A stretch of 64,000 bases of DNA from Candidatus Roizmanbacteria bacterium CG02_land_8_20_14_3_00_36_15 (lineage in GTDB: Bacteria > Patescibacteriota > Microgenomatia > UBA1406 > GWC2-37-13). The position numbers and the translations under genes were made by a program. The notes under the pieces are model-generated. The model saw nothing but the letters and a program-made list of their open reading frames with translations. It was not told the origin of the DNA and ran no database searches. Each line of letters begins with the position of its first letter. The first letter of the stretch is position 1. The stretch spans positions 22,579 to 86,578 of the forward strand of contig PEUF01000030.1 in assembly GCA_002780795.1 (NCBI GenBank). The letters run 5' to 3'. This document shows positions 35,836-43,333 of this stretch, piece by piece.

Positions 35836-36690
35836 TTATTCTTTGGAGGCGTATTCTGCTGATATCCAACCGGTCTTTCCCTTTTCATATTCAATTTTAT
35901 ACCAGTTATTTTGTTCATCGAGTAAGTTATATTTTTCACCTGGATTGACCTTAGCCGATTCCGAAGCATCAATCGACGGTTCTTCTCGTACCCGCAACCA
36001 ACCCGTCGGTGTATCTTTAATAGTTACCGTGTTTTTTTCTGTTGTGGTCGCACTTGCAGTAGCTTGTTTTACCTCCTTGTTTTGTTGTGGCGATGACTGT
36101 GTTTGGTCAATAGCAAGTTTAAAACTGGCATTAATCTGATAACCGCCGTCGACGTTGATTTTTTGTGTCCGTCTAAAAAATCCGGGTATAAATACTGACA
36201 ATTCGTGTTCTCCCTGAGTAACATCTTCAAGAAGTAAAGGAGCGATTCCTTTTTCATCGTTGTCTAAATCAATGATTGCTCCCTGCGGTTCTGTATCAGC
36301 ATAAATGGCTCCATAATTTGAGTTTTTTGGTGGTTTACTCATTTTGGTAACCGTCAGAATTTCGCCGGCCGAGCTGATATCAGAGGATCCTAGTTCACGA
36401 TTAACATAGGTAAGAGAGTTTTTGTAGATATTGATTTTGCCTTGCCAAGAAGCTGACTCGGTTGCTGTCCCTTCGGGGATTAGTTTAAAAAGATACTCGC
36501 CCGTTTTATGTTTATCGTAAAAAGGTGTTTTACCCACGGCGACGTTATTAACAAAAATACTGGTGACCGGAGAAGAAATAATTTTTAGCTGGCCAGTTTC
36601 ATTAGTTTTATCAAGCAAAAAAAATTTTACGGCCACAAAACCGATAAATAAAACTATAAAAATAAACAATAGTGTCAGTTTTGCTTTCAT
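35836..36690 (-). CDS. Exported PEGA and bacterial SH3 domain protein
   Basis: 284 aa. N-terminal helix LTLLFIFIVLFIGFVAVKFF, two PEGA-type repeats (ISSPVTSIFVNNVAVGKTPF; ADTEPQGAIIDLDNDEKGIAP), a Thr/Ala-rich linker, and an SH3_3 domain at the end (GWLRVREEPSIDASESAKV, WYKIEYEKGKTGWISAEY). Such proteins bind peptidoglycan or other surface polymers. It converges on the GtrA-fused gene with 5 bp between stops. Confidence 0.85.
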   Translation of the reverse strand: MKAKLTLLFIFIVLFIGFVAVKFFLLDKTNETGQLKIISSPVTSIFVNNVAVGKTPFYDKHKTGEYLFKLIPEGTATESASWQGKINIYKNSLTYVNRELGSSDISSAGEILTVTKMSKPPKNSNYGAIYADTEPQGAIIDLDNDEKGIAPLLLEDVTQGEHELSVFIPGFFRRTQKINVDGGYQINASFKLAIDQTQSSPQQNKEVKQATASATTTEKNTVTIKDTPTGWLRVREEPSIDASESAKVNPGEKYNLLDEQNNWYKIEYEKGKTGWISAEYASKE

Positions 36691-36736
36691 AAGAGGAATA
36701 TTTTTATTGTATTAAACTCCGTCCAAATTTACAAGA

Positions 36737-36991
36737 TCAAGCGCGCAATTTAAAATTAAAGCTATCTGCTCTATTAAACGGAGGCGTCATCACAACTTTC
36801 GTTTTAATAAACGATGTTAGAAGCTCTATACTTTGTGGAGTTTCTGGTGGAATTATTACCAGAGTTCTTGGCTCCATTATAACCGTTTGCTCAAAATCAC
36901 CATCCAAAATTAAACCCGCTTCTGTTTCAATAATTTTTCCTCCTAGTCTCAATTTTGCCTTACCTTCGTCTAATAGAATAACCTCCCATGT
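36737..36991 (-). pseudogene. Cupin-fold C-terminal half, -1 frame relative to 36970-37239
   Basis: This frame has no ATG; the nearest start is TTG 36952, which would cut the fold. Read from 36991 it begins TWEVILLDEGKAKLRLGGKI and ends FNRADSFNFKLRA. Joined after lysine 83 of the neighbouring frame it completes cupin motif 1 (HLH in one frame, E-x6-G in the other). Motif 2 (MEPRTLVIIPPETPQSIE) has lost the usual Gly and His. Either a frameshift mutation, an assembly error in the A-run, or programmed -1 frameshifting joins the two halves into a 167-residue protein. Confidence 0.65.
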
Positions 36992-37239
36992 TTTTTTCCA
37001 TGTAGATGATTCGAAAAGGGCGTTAAGTGTTCAATATCATGGCGGCTATATTGTGGTTCATCTTTTTCCCCAAATATTTTTTCTTGTATCCAACCCCTAC
37101 CACCCATATCTTTTTTTTGTTCATCGCTTACATCTTGATTTAAAAATTCCATTAAACCACCATAAGTGGGATCTTTTTGCAACTGATCTAAGGTTAGAAC
37201 GGCAATTTTTTTAGGAAGTATCAAATAAAGGTAAGCCAT
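36970..37239 (-). CDS. Cupin-like protein, N-terminal half before a slippery A-run
   Basis: 89 aa. It begins MAYLYLILPKKIAVLTLDQL and reaches DIEHLTPFSNHLHGKK, after which the frame closes within six codons. The codons GGA AAA AAA at 36999-36991 form the heptamer A-AAA-AAA in the frame needed for -1 slippage, and slipping there leads exactly into the 36991-36737 frame. No recognised family beyond the cupin half. It is divergent from the leader RNA at 37389. Confidence 0.6.
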   Translation of the reverse strand: MAYLYLILPKKIAVLTLDQLQKDPTYGGLMEFLNQDVSDEQKKDMGGRGWIQEKIFGEKDEPQYSRHDIEHLTPFSNHLHGKKHGRLFY

Positions 37240-37388
37240 GAATTGTTTCTTGTGCTGCCATTGCTTTGCATTTTAAAATACCTTAAACAATAAGTCAAGA
37301 ACAGGTTAACTCGCATGCTATTTGATTAACGCATACCAAAACTACATATAGCTTTTTATTTTACTACTTTACTTTTGAAAAAATATGT

Positions 37389-37394
37389 TATAAT
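37389..37394 (+). promoter_or_regulatory. TATAAT promoter of the leader/ATP-grasp unit
   Basis: Consensus TATAAT at 37389-37394, with TTTACT about 15 bp upstream as a weak -35. The mini-ORF ATG follows after 8 nt, so transcription should start at or next to it. Confidence 0.6.
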
Positions 37395-37402
37395 AGAAAG
37401 AT

Positions 37403-37474
37403 ATGAAAATACTGCTTTCAGCCAATTTGGTCTCAAGGAGAACCTTTGGGGAAGGTAGTATTTTCTTGGCCTAA
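37403..37474 (+). CDS. 23-aa mini-ORF inside a structured leader (leader or precursor peptide)
   Basis: ATG 37403 to TAA 37474. The peptide begins MKILLSANLV and ends EGSIFLA, with Arg-Arg-Thr in the middle. Its own DNA forms the leader hairpin, so coding and folding constraints overlap. It could be an attenuation leader peptide, a short substrate for the PGM1-like ligase 104 bp downstream, or not translated at all. No cysteine and no tag-like run of one amino acid are present. Confidence 0.35.
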   Translation: MKILLSANLVSRRTFGEGSIFLA

Positions 37475-37497
37475 ACTAAAGAGTTTATAATACCCAA

Positions 37498-37528
37498 CCC
37501 CGGACAAAGAATTCCGGGGATTTTTTTT
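37498..37528 (+). terminator. Intrinsic terminator 1 of the leader
   Basis: CCCCGGA (37498-37504) pairs perfectly with TCCGGGG (37513-37519) across an 8-nt loop, followed by A and eight T (37521-37528). Confidence 0.85.
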
Positions 37529-37550
37529 GGCCAAAATTATTATTGCCAGC

Positions 37551-37577
37551 CCCGCCAAATTTGAGGCGGGTTTTTTT
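37551..37577 (+). terminator. Intrinsic terminator 2, abutting the ATP-grasp start codon
   Basis: CCCGCC (37551-37556) pairs with GGCGGG (37565-37570) across an 8-nt loop, followed by seven T (37571-37577). ATG 37578 comes immediately after, so the gene can only be expressed from the upstream promoter if both terminators are passed. Confidence 0.8.
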
Positions 37578-38990
37578 ATGGTTATAAATTTTATTGAAAA
37601 TATGGAAGAAAAATTTGAGCTTGCACAGAATCTTGAACAACTAAAGTGGGGTTTTCCCAAGCCTACTATTGTGGTCGAATCGGCTTCTGCAGCGGCATTT
37701 AAAGGAATTGAGGAAGAGCAATATTACCGAAGAATGTATCTTATGTGCGGAAAAGATGATATATATGTGGTTAATAAAAAGTACCCTATTGATTCAGATT
37801 ATTCAGCTTATCTCAAAAACGTTCTCGGTGTAGAACTACCAACATTTCTTGAGTTAGAATTCCCAAGTCCGCAGTCTAGCCTGACAACTTCAATGATAGC
37901 AGACCATTATCATAATGGTAATGGTAAGGAGAACACCTATGATTTAATTGATTTATTTATAGCTTCTGGATGCAAACTTCAATTTTTCGAAGTGACGCAG
38001 GATGAGGTTGAGTTCGCTAATCATTTTGGCAATCCAACTTACAGTAAAAATTTATCTAATTATTTTAATATAGGAACAAAGCCGGGATTTAAGTCTTTCT
38101 GTTTTGAAAATAATATTCCTACTCCTTCTGGTAGTGTATGTCATGATATTGACGAATTATTGACAGTTGCATCTGAAATCGGTCCGGAACTAATCATAAA
38201 GGCCTCCGAAGGAACAGGTGGTGAAGATTTTGGTAGTAATGTTTCCATACATGTTCCTGAAGATTTAAATGGAAAAAACCTTAAAACTATAATCGAAAAA
38301 AAACTTCTTTTACTTAAACCAAATACTTTTCCTATAATCGTTGAAAAAAAATTACAGCTTCCAGAAGGTTCATTACACTTTTTTATTAATGAAAGCGGCC
38401 AAATTATCTTTGAACCAACCGTTTTTAACCAGATAGCAAAAAATTATTCTTATGTTGGTGGTTTTTATCCAAATCACCTACCTCAAGAAGTAGTTACTCT
38501 AGCAAATATTATTGCTCAAGAAAATATTATCCCAGCCCTTATAGAAATAGGGGCTACAGGATTTCACTGTCTTGATTTTCTTTATGATGAGAAAACGAAT
38601 TTGATTTTTTTTATCGAAGATAATACTCGACCAGGAGCTTTAGATATAGTTGATCACTTTGTGAAAAACGTTATTAGCGCCAATAACCTTGGTTATCAAT
38701 ATTCCTGGTTTCATCTGTTAGTTCCTCTTTCAGAGCTAGGAATAACCGGTGGCGTAAGTTTCGGTGAGTTAGAAAAAATTATTAAAGACCCAATGATACC
38801 AGGACAAAATTTTGTCTTAATTAGTTCTCCCGATATTTTACCGTTTGGTTTTTCTCTTCTTTTAACCGGAATTAGTTGCGGAAAGGATGCTTCAATACAG
38901 CAAGCTAAAACAATTCATCAATTAGCTGTTAATAAATTAAAAAACTACTATGGAAAAAAGTTGGAAGGAGGTGATAGTTATGATTATTGA
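37578..38990 (+). CDS. ATP-grasp ligase with pre-ATP-grasp domain (PGM1-like)
   Basis: 470 aa from ATG 37578 (MVINFIENMEEKF); ATG 37602 is also possible. A pre-ATP-grasp N-terminal part (WGFPKPTIVVESASAAAFKG) precedes the ATP-grasp fold: PTPSGSVCHDIDELL, the Lys of ELIIKASEGTGGEDFGSNV, IIVEKKL, and the metal-binding strand HCLDFLYD then FFIEDNTRPGALD (E-x-N-x-R). The family ligates a carboxylate to an amine; PGM1, the closest relative I know, joins a non-standard amino acid to a ribosomal peptide. Codons 467-470 overlap the next start by 11 bp. Confidence 0.8.
   Translation: MVINFIENMEEKFELAQNLEQLKWGFPKPTIVVESASAAAFKGIEEEQYYRRMYLMCGKDDIYVVNKKYPIDSDYSAYLKNVLGVELPTFLELEFPSPQSSLTTSMIADHYHNGNGKENTYDLIDLFIASGCKLQFFEVTQDEVEFANHFGNPTYSKNLSNYFNIGTKPGFKSFCFENNIPTPSGSVCHDIDELLTVASEIGPELIIKASEGTGGEDFGSNVSIHVPEDLNGKNLKTIIEKKLLLLKPNTFPIIVEKKLQLPEGSLHFFINESGQIIFEPTVFNQIAKNYSYVGGFYPNHLPQEVVTLANIIAQENIIPALIEIGATGFHCLDFLYDEKTNLIFFIEDNTRPGALDIVDHFVKNVISANNLGYQYSWFHLLVPLSELGITGGVSFGELEKIIKDPMIPGQNFVLISSPDILPFGFSLLLTGISCGKDASIQQAKTIHQLAVNKLKNYYGKKLEGGDSYDY
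38967..38975 (+). promoter_or_regulatory. Very strong Shine-Dalgarno before first GNAT gene
   Basis: GGAGGTGAT ends 4 nt before ATG 38980. It is nearly fully complementary to the 16S 3' end, whereas most genes here have none; it decides this start over the in-frame ATG at 38950. Confidence 0.8.
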
Positions 38991-39804
38991 GAGTCATACA
39001 CAATCAATTACAACACGCATTGGTTCTGTTGATGCTCCAATACCATTAATTGGTATTCAACAAGACATTTGGAAACCAGAGGACGCTCATCCGATATTTG
39101 AAATTTTAGAAAAACCTAATTGGGCTCCTTGGTTGGCTGCTTCAGAAGATTCTATAAAAGGAAGATCAATAATATTTCCACAAGGGCAATTAATGTTGAA
39201 ATCTAAAGAAGGGTTACCGATAGCTAGTCTATCAACAAATCGAGTGGAGTGGAATGGGGACATGGTAACGCTACAATCTTGGGATGATTATGCTGGTGAT
39301 CCAACAACTTTTGAAAATACTTTTTGTACGAAAGGAAATACCCAAATATTAATGTCAATGAACGTTCATCCAGAATATCAAGGTCTAGGTCTGGCAAGAA
39401 TCTTAATGGATGCGGTTAAAACAAGAGCCAAAGAGCTGGGTATATTATTTTTAATAGGATCCTTCCGGCCAAACCAATTCGGTGAATTTAAATCAATAAA
39501 CGATAATTGGAAAGTTGATTTTGAGACTTACAGCAAAATGTTACGACCTGATGGATTGCCCATTGATAGCTGGTTACGAAACCTTATTAGAAATGGGATG
39601 AAAGCATTGATTGTTGATAAAAAAGCGATGACGGTAGAAACATCCATTGAAGAATTTACCAAATATCAATCAGTTTATAACATAGGTAAGTGGAAGGAAG
39701 TGACACCTAATACTTGGGAGTGTAGAGAAGTTGGGCAATGGACGATAAAAGGCAATACAGCTATTTACCAAGAATGTAATTTGTGGGGAGAAATTCCCTT
39801 TTAA
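38980..39804 (+). CDS. GNAT-family acyltransferase-like protein, paralogue 1
   Basis: 274 aa. The GNAT core shows VHPEYQGLGLARILMDAV, where QGLGLA (134-139) is the acyl-CoA pyrophosphate loop, then LGILFLIGSFRPNQFGEF. The remaining ~110 residues, including PDGLPIDSWLRNLIRNG and CREVGQWTIKG, are shared with the next gene only. It probably transfers an acyl or aminoacyl group; the substrate may come from the ATP-grasp partner. It overlaps the ligase gene by 11 bp. Confidence 0.72.
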   Translation: MIIESHTQSITTRIGSVDAPIPLIGIQQDIWKPEDAHPIFEILEKPNWAPWLAASEDSIKGRSIIFPQGQLMLKSKEGLPIASLSTNRVEWNGDMVTLQSWDDYAGDPTTFENTFCTKGNTQILMSMNVHPEYQGLGLARILMDAVKTRAKELGILFLIGSFRPNQFGEFKSINDNWKVDFETYSKMLRPDGLPIDSWLRNLIRNGMKALIVDKKAMTVETSIEEFTKYQSVYNIGKWKEVTPNTWECREVGQWTIKGNTAIYQECNLWGEIPF

Positions 39805-39843
39805 TAATTATTTAGTTACAAATTAAATTAAAAATTTATGAAT

Positions 39844-39852
39844 GGAGGTGAT
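39844..39852 (+). promoter_or_regulatory. Very strong Shine-Dalgarno before second GNAT gene
   Basis: GGAGGTGAT again, 4 nt before ATG 39857. The match to the site at 38967 extends into the spacer, so the initiation region was duplicated with the gene. Confidence 0.8.
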
Positions 39853-39856
39853 AATT

Positions 39857-40873
39857 ATGTTTTATGAAGTAAATCCACAATTTGAAGGTAGATCATTAAT
39901 GAGAGATCCTCATGTAGTAGAAAATGAAATGTTCGCCTTTAGAGAAATTGTAATGGCAAAAGAAAAAGATGCTGAGGGAATGCAGGAGATAGCACTTTCT
40001 ACTGCACCAGCTTGGCTAGCTATCCCTAAAAAAACAATTATTAAACGGATAAAAACATTTCCCCAAGGCCAGGTGGTTTTTAAAGCACATGACCCTTGGT
40101 TAAAACATAAAGACAATTATTATTGTTACTATTCTTTAAATAGAATTAATTGGGATGGGGATTTAGAAAGTTTACCAACCAGAGATAACACGTCCAAATT
40201 AGAAAGTTATGTTGAAACAGGAAATACTTTAGTTTTAATAGATGCAACGTCCCAATATTATTATGAAAAGTATGGAAGTGGGTCCCAAACAAATATACAA
40301 TTGAATAAACAGATGTTTGATTACGTGAAGCTTTTAGCGTGTAATTTAGGAGTGAAGTATTTTATTGGCTCTTTTAGACCTAATTTATTTGGAGCCTTTA
40401 GAGCTCTTAAAAAAAATCGTCACGCAGATTTTGATTCTTATTGTCGAATGTTAAAAGCTGATGGAAGCTTATTTGATCATCGGCTTCAATTTTTCACACA
40501 ACAGGGAGTGAAATTTTTAAAAGCTGATCAGCGTGCAAGAACTGTAGTTATGTCTCTTGTCGACTTCTTACAAAAGTATCTTAATGGCCGGGTCCCTCTT
40601 TATAAACCTGGAGACCTTGATGATGTTGTAGAACAAATATTAGAGATAGGAGAATCCTCACCTTACTACCGAAATGCAATGCTGTTAAAATATACAAACG
40701 GAGACTTAGCTCAAGGTTTCAATCCATATAGCTGGGCTTATGATAATCCTTGGAGTCAAATTAACCCAATAGTGTTTGATTGTTTAGAAGTTGGACAATG
40801 GACGGTTAACCAGGCAAAGCTATTAGCTATATATCAAGAAAGCGCTCTTTGGGGAATGATTTCATTTAAATAA
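39857..40873 (+). CDS. GNAT-like paralogue 2, lacking the acyl-CoA loop
   Basis: 338 aa. Aligns with the preceding protein through FPQGQVVFKAHD, NRINWDGD, LGVKYFIGSFRPNLFGAF, FDSYCRMLKADG and CLEVGQWTVNQ. At the place of QGLGLA it has YGSGSQTNIQLN, so acyl-CoA binding is probably lost. It also carries an extra ~45 residues around LYKPGDLDDVVEQILEIG. A pseudoenzyme partner, a carrier-dependent variant, or a substrate-binding subunit are all possible. Confidence 0.68.
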   Translation: MFYEVNPQFEGRSLMRDPHVVENEMFAFREIVMAKEKDAEGMQEIALSTAPAWLAIPKKTIIKRIKTFPQGQVVFKAHDPWLKHKDNYYCYYSLNRINWDGDLESLPTRDNTSKLESYVETGNTLVLIDATSQYYYEKYGSGSQTNIQLNKQMFDYVKLLACNLGVKYFIGSFRPNLFGAFRALKKNRHADFDSYCRMLKADGSLFDHRLQFFTQQGVKFLKADQRARTVVMSLVDFLQKYLNGRVPLYKPGDLDDVVEQILEIGESSPYYRNAMLLKYTNGDLAQGFNPYSWAYDNPWSQINPIVFDCLEVGQWTVNQAKLLAIYQESALWGMISFK

Positions 40874-40894
40874 ATTAATATTTTATCTAAAAAA

Positions 40895-41512
40895 ATGAAA
40901 AGTCAATGGTTTACAAAAAAACAAATTAAGCCCAATATTTGGGCAATTGCTGAATTTGAGCATTCTGAAGAAGTTATTTCCTATTTAATTTTAGGAAATA
41001 ACAAAGCTTTACTATTTGATACTGGATTGGGTATAAAGAATATTAAAGAAGTAATTTTAAACATCACTAGTCTACCAATAGTTGTTTTAAATTCACACAG
41101 CCACTTTGATCATGTTGGTGGAAATAAACTTTTTGAAAAAATACTAAATCATAAAATAATAAAAACATTAATTATTAAGCCTTTTAGTTTTCAAATAATT
41201 AAAACACCAGGGCACACGCCGGATTCTATATGTTTATATGAAAAAAACAAACATTGGCTTTTTTCTGGAGATACTCTCTATCCTGGCCCGATTTATTTAC
41301 ATCTTAAAGAATCAAATTTAAATGATTATAAAAAAAGTTTGCTAAAGTTAACTAAGATAAAAATATCGAAAATATTCCCAGCTCATAATAATTTTTTCTT
41401 TCCTAAAAATAATGTAAAAAAAATTTATAATATTCTTCTAAAAAAGAAAAAATTAGATAACAAAGAAAGAATAGACAAAGAAACTTCTTTATTAATAAAA
41501 TCGAGTAGTTAA
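40895..41512 (+). CDS. Metallo-beta-lactamase-fold hydrolase
   Basis: 205 aa. LLFDTGLGIKN, the ligand motif SHSHFDHVGG (68-73 core), KTPGHTPDS, FSGDTLYPG and FPAHNNF supply the two-metal site. It is about 20 residues shorter than usual between HxHxDH and PGHT. The Lys-rich C-terminus is low-complexity. It lies 21 bp after the second GNAT gene and may hydrolyse a thioester or amide made by this cluster. Confidence 0.8.
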   Translation: MKSQWFTKKQIKPNIWAIAEFEHSEEVISYLILGNNKALLFDTGLGIKNIKEVILNITSLPIVVLNSHSHFDHVGGNKLFEKILNHKIIKTLIIKPFSFQIIKTPGHTPDSICLYEKNKHWLFSGDTLYPGPIYLHLKESNLNDYKKSLLKLTKIKISKIFPAHNNFFFPKNNVKKIYNILLKKKKLDNKERIDKETSLLIKSSS

Positions 41513-41526
41513 TCTATAATATATAT

Positions 41527-43227
41527 ATGATCAAAAATCAAATTTTAATAAATTTAAAACTGGCGTTAGAAAAGATGGGTGTCGACGATGTTGAACCGGA
41601 GATAGATTATCCCGCCAACTCCGATTTTGGTGATTACTCTACTTCAATCGCCCTTAAACTATCAAAAGTTCTAAAAAAAAATCCTTTGGCAATAGCTGAA
41701 GAAATTAGCAAAAAATTTCCGAGAAACAATTTTATTGAAAAAGTTGAAATCGTTAAACCCGGTTTTATCAATTTTTGGGTCTCAAATGTACGGTTGATTA
41801 ATCAATTGACGAAAACTACCCAGGATAATTTTACTTTTCCCGAATTCCATTTAGGCAAAAATAAGAAAGTTATGGTTGAGTTTGCCCATCCTAATACTCA
41901 CAAGCTTTTTCACATCGGACACTTACGAAATATTTCAACTGGTGAATCAATTGTTCGTATTTTAGAAACAGTTGGTAACAAAGTCGTCCGTTCCAACTAC
42001 CAAGGCGATGTTGGTCTTCATATAGCTAAATGCCTTTATGGTTTAAAAAGTTCAAAGTTCAAAGTTCAAAGTTCAAAGTCATTGAAAGAAAGAATTGAAT
42101 TAATTGGAAAAGCTTATACCGAAGGAACACGCGCTTATGAGGAAAATCCTAAAGCCAAAGAAAAAATCATAAAAATCAACAAAATGATTTACGATCAAAG
42201 CCCTGAAATTAAAGATTTGTGGGAAAAAACAAGACAGTGGAGTTTAGATTATTTTAATCAAATGTATAAACGAGTTGACAGCCGTTTTGATCGATTATAT
42301 TTCGAAAGCGAACTACCAAGAAGAGGTATAGAAATCTGTCAAAATCTTTTAAAAAAAGGTGTCCTAGAAAAAAGTCAGGGAGCCATCGTTTTTAACGGAA
42401 AAAAATATGGCCTCGACACCAGAGTTTTTATTAACTCTTTGGGCCTTCCTACCTATGAAGGAAAAGAAATGGCCCTGGCGGAAAAAGAGTTTTCTGAATT
42501 TGGCGAAATCGATAAAAATATCCATTGTGTTACTCCAGAACAAAGCAGCTTTTTTAAAGTTACTTTTAAGGTTGAAGAACTCATCAATGAAAAAAAATAC
42601 AAAAATAGACAGTATCATCTTGTTTACGAATGGGTAAAACTAAAGGAAGGAAAAATGTCCTCCCGAGAAGGCAATGTTATTGAAGCTAATTGGTTGATTG
42701 ATCATATCAAAGATAAAATTTTGAAGCAGTTTAAATGTAATAAAGAAACGGCGGAAATTTTAGCAGTCGCCTCAGTTAAATACTCCTTTCTTAAAAACAG
42801 TACTCAGACAATGATTGCTTTTGACATTGATGAATCGATCGCGGTTGATGGCAACTCCGCTCCTTATTTAATCTATACCTATGTTCGTACTCAAAGTTTG
42901 TTAAAAAAATTAAAAAATGACAATCTTAAAGACGATCGTCTCAAAGATTGTCAAGCTAAGTTTGAAAAAGAGGAAAGTGACCTACTGCGAGCGATTGCCC
43001 TTTTCCCAGAAATAGTTGAAAAAAGTGCCAAAGATTTAGCACCTAATCACATTGCTAATTATCTTTACGATTTAGCATCAAAATATAACCTTTTCTATCA
43101 AAAATATCCGATATTGAAAGCGGAAAAAGAAAAACGAGAATTAAGGTTATTAATCACTCAGGCGACGGCAAAGATTATAAAGAAAGGACTGTATTTATTG
43201 GGAATTAAGACGGTGGTAAGGATGTAA
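41527..43227 (+). CDS. argS: Arginyl-tRNA synthetase
   Basis: 566 aa. N-terminal Add1 domain (YPANSDFGDYSTSIALKLSK), the HIGH region AHPNTHKLFHIGHLRN, KMSSREGNVI as the KMSKS loop, and the DALR anticodon domain at the end. Class I enzyme that charges tRNA-Arg. Residues KSSKFKVQSSKS near 175 are encoded by AAAGTTCAAAGTTCAAAGTT repeat DNA, an in-frame repeat intrusion. TATAAT at 41515-41520 ends 6 nt before the ATG. Confidence 0.96.
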   Translation: MIKNQILINLKLALEKMGVDDVEPEIDYPANSDFGDYSTSIALKLSKVLKKNPLAIAEEISKKFPRNNFIEKVEIVKPGFINFWVSNVRLINQLTKTTQDNFTFPEFHLGKNKKVMVEFAHPNTHKLFHIGHLRNISTGESIVRILETVGNKVVRSNYQGDVGLHIAKCLYGLKSSKFKVQSSKSLKERIELIGKAYTEGTRAYEENPKAKEKIIKINKMIYDQSPEIKDLWEKTRQWSLDYFNQMYKRVDSRFDRLYFESELPRRGIEICQNLLKKGVLEKSQGAIVFNGKKYGLDTRVFINSLGLPTYEGKEMALAEKEFSEFGEIDKNIHCVTPEQSSFFKVTFKVEELINEKKYKNRQYHLVYEWVKLKEGKMSSREGNVIEANWLIDHIKDKILKQFKCNKETAEILAVASVKYSFLKNSTQTMIAFDIDESIAVDGNSAPYLIYTYVRTQSLLKKLKNDNLKDDRLKDCQAKFEKEESDLLRAIALFPEIVEKSAKDLAPNHIANYLYDLASKYNLFYQKYPILKAEKEKRELRLLITQATAKIIKKGLYLLGIKTVVRM

Positions 43228-43333
43228 TAAAAAATTCAAAATTCAAAGTGCAAAGTTCAAAATTACAATTCAAAATTAAAAATTTTAAATTTTAAACTGT
43301 AACTTTTAATTTTTAACTTTAAACTTTTAATTA
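43228..43333. repeat. AAGTTCAAA-family intergenic repeat (argS-radA gap)
   Basis: Word order: AAAATTCAAAATTCAAAGTGC, AATTACAATTCAAAATT, TTTTAAATTTTAAACTGTAAC, TTTTTAACTTTAAAC. Left and right halves are partly complementary, so it can form a weak hairpin. No T-run terminator is seen. Confidence 0.8.

Larger units (their letters stand above)
37403..37577 (+). ncRNA. Structured leader RNA with long hairpin and two terminators
   Basis: Bases 37405-37419 pair with 37451-37465 over 15 bp, two of them G-U. Inside, CCAA (37422-37425) pairs with TTGG (37446-37449), and GGTCTC (37429-37434) with GAGAACC (37438-37444) with one bulged base. A ~30-nt linker leads to two intrinsic terminators, the second ending at the ATG of the ATP-grasp gene. 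No known riboswitch class was recognised. The layout suggests either an attenuator or a separate short RNA of ~125 nt ending at terminator 1. Confidence 0.6.

Noticed and set aside
37433..37660. 75-codon minus-strand frame across the leader region
   Set aside because: It lies antisense to two strong terminators and the ligase start and shows no conserved motif.
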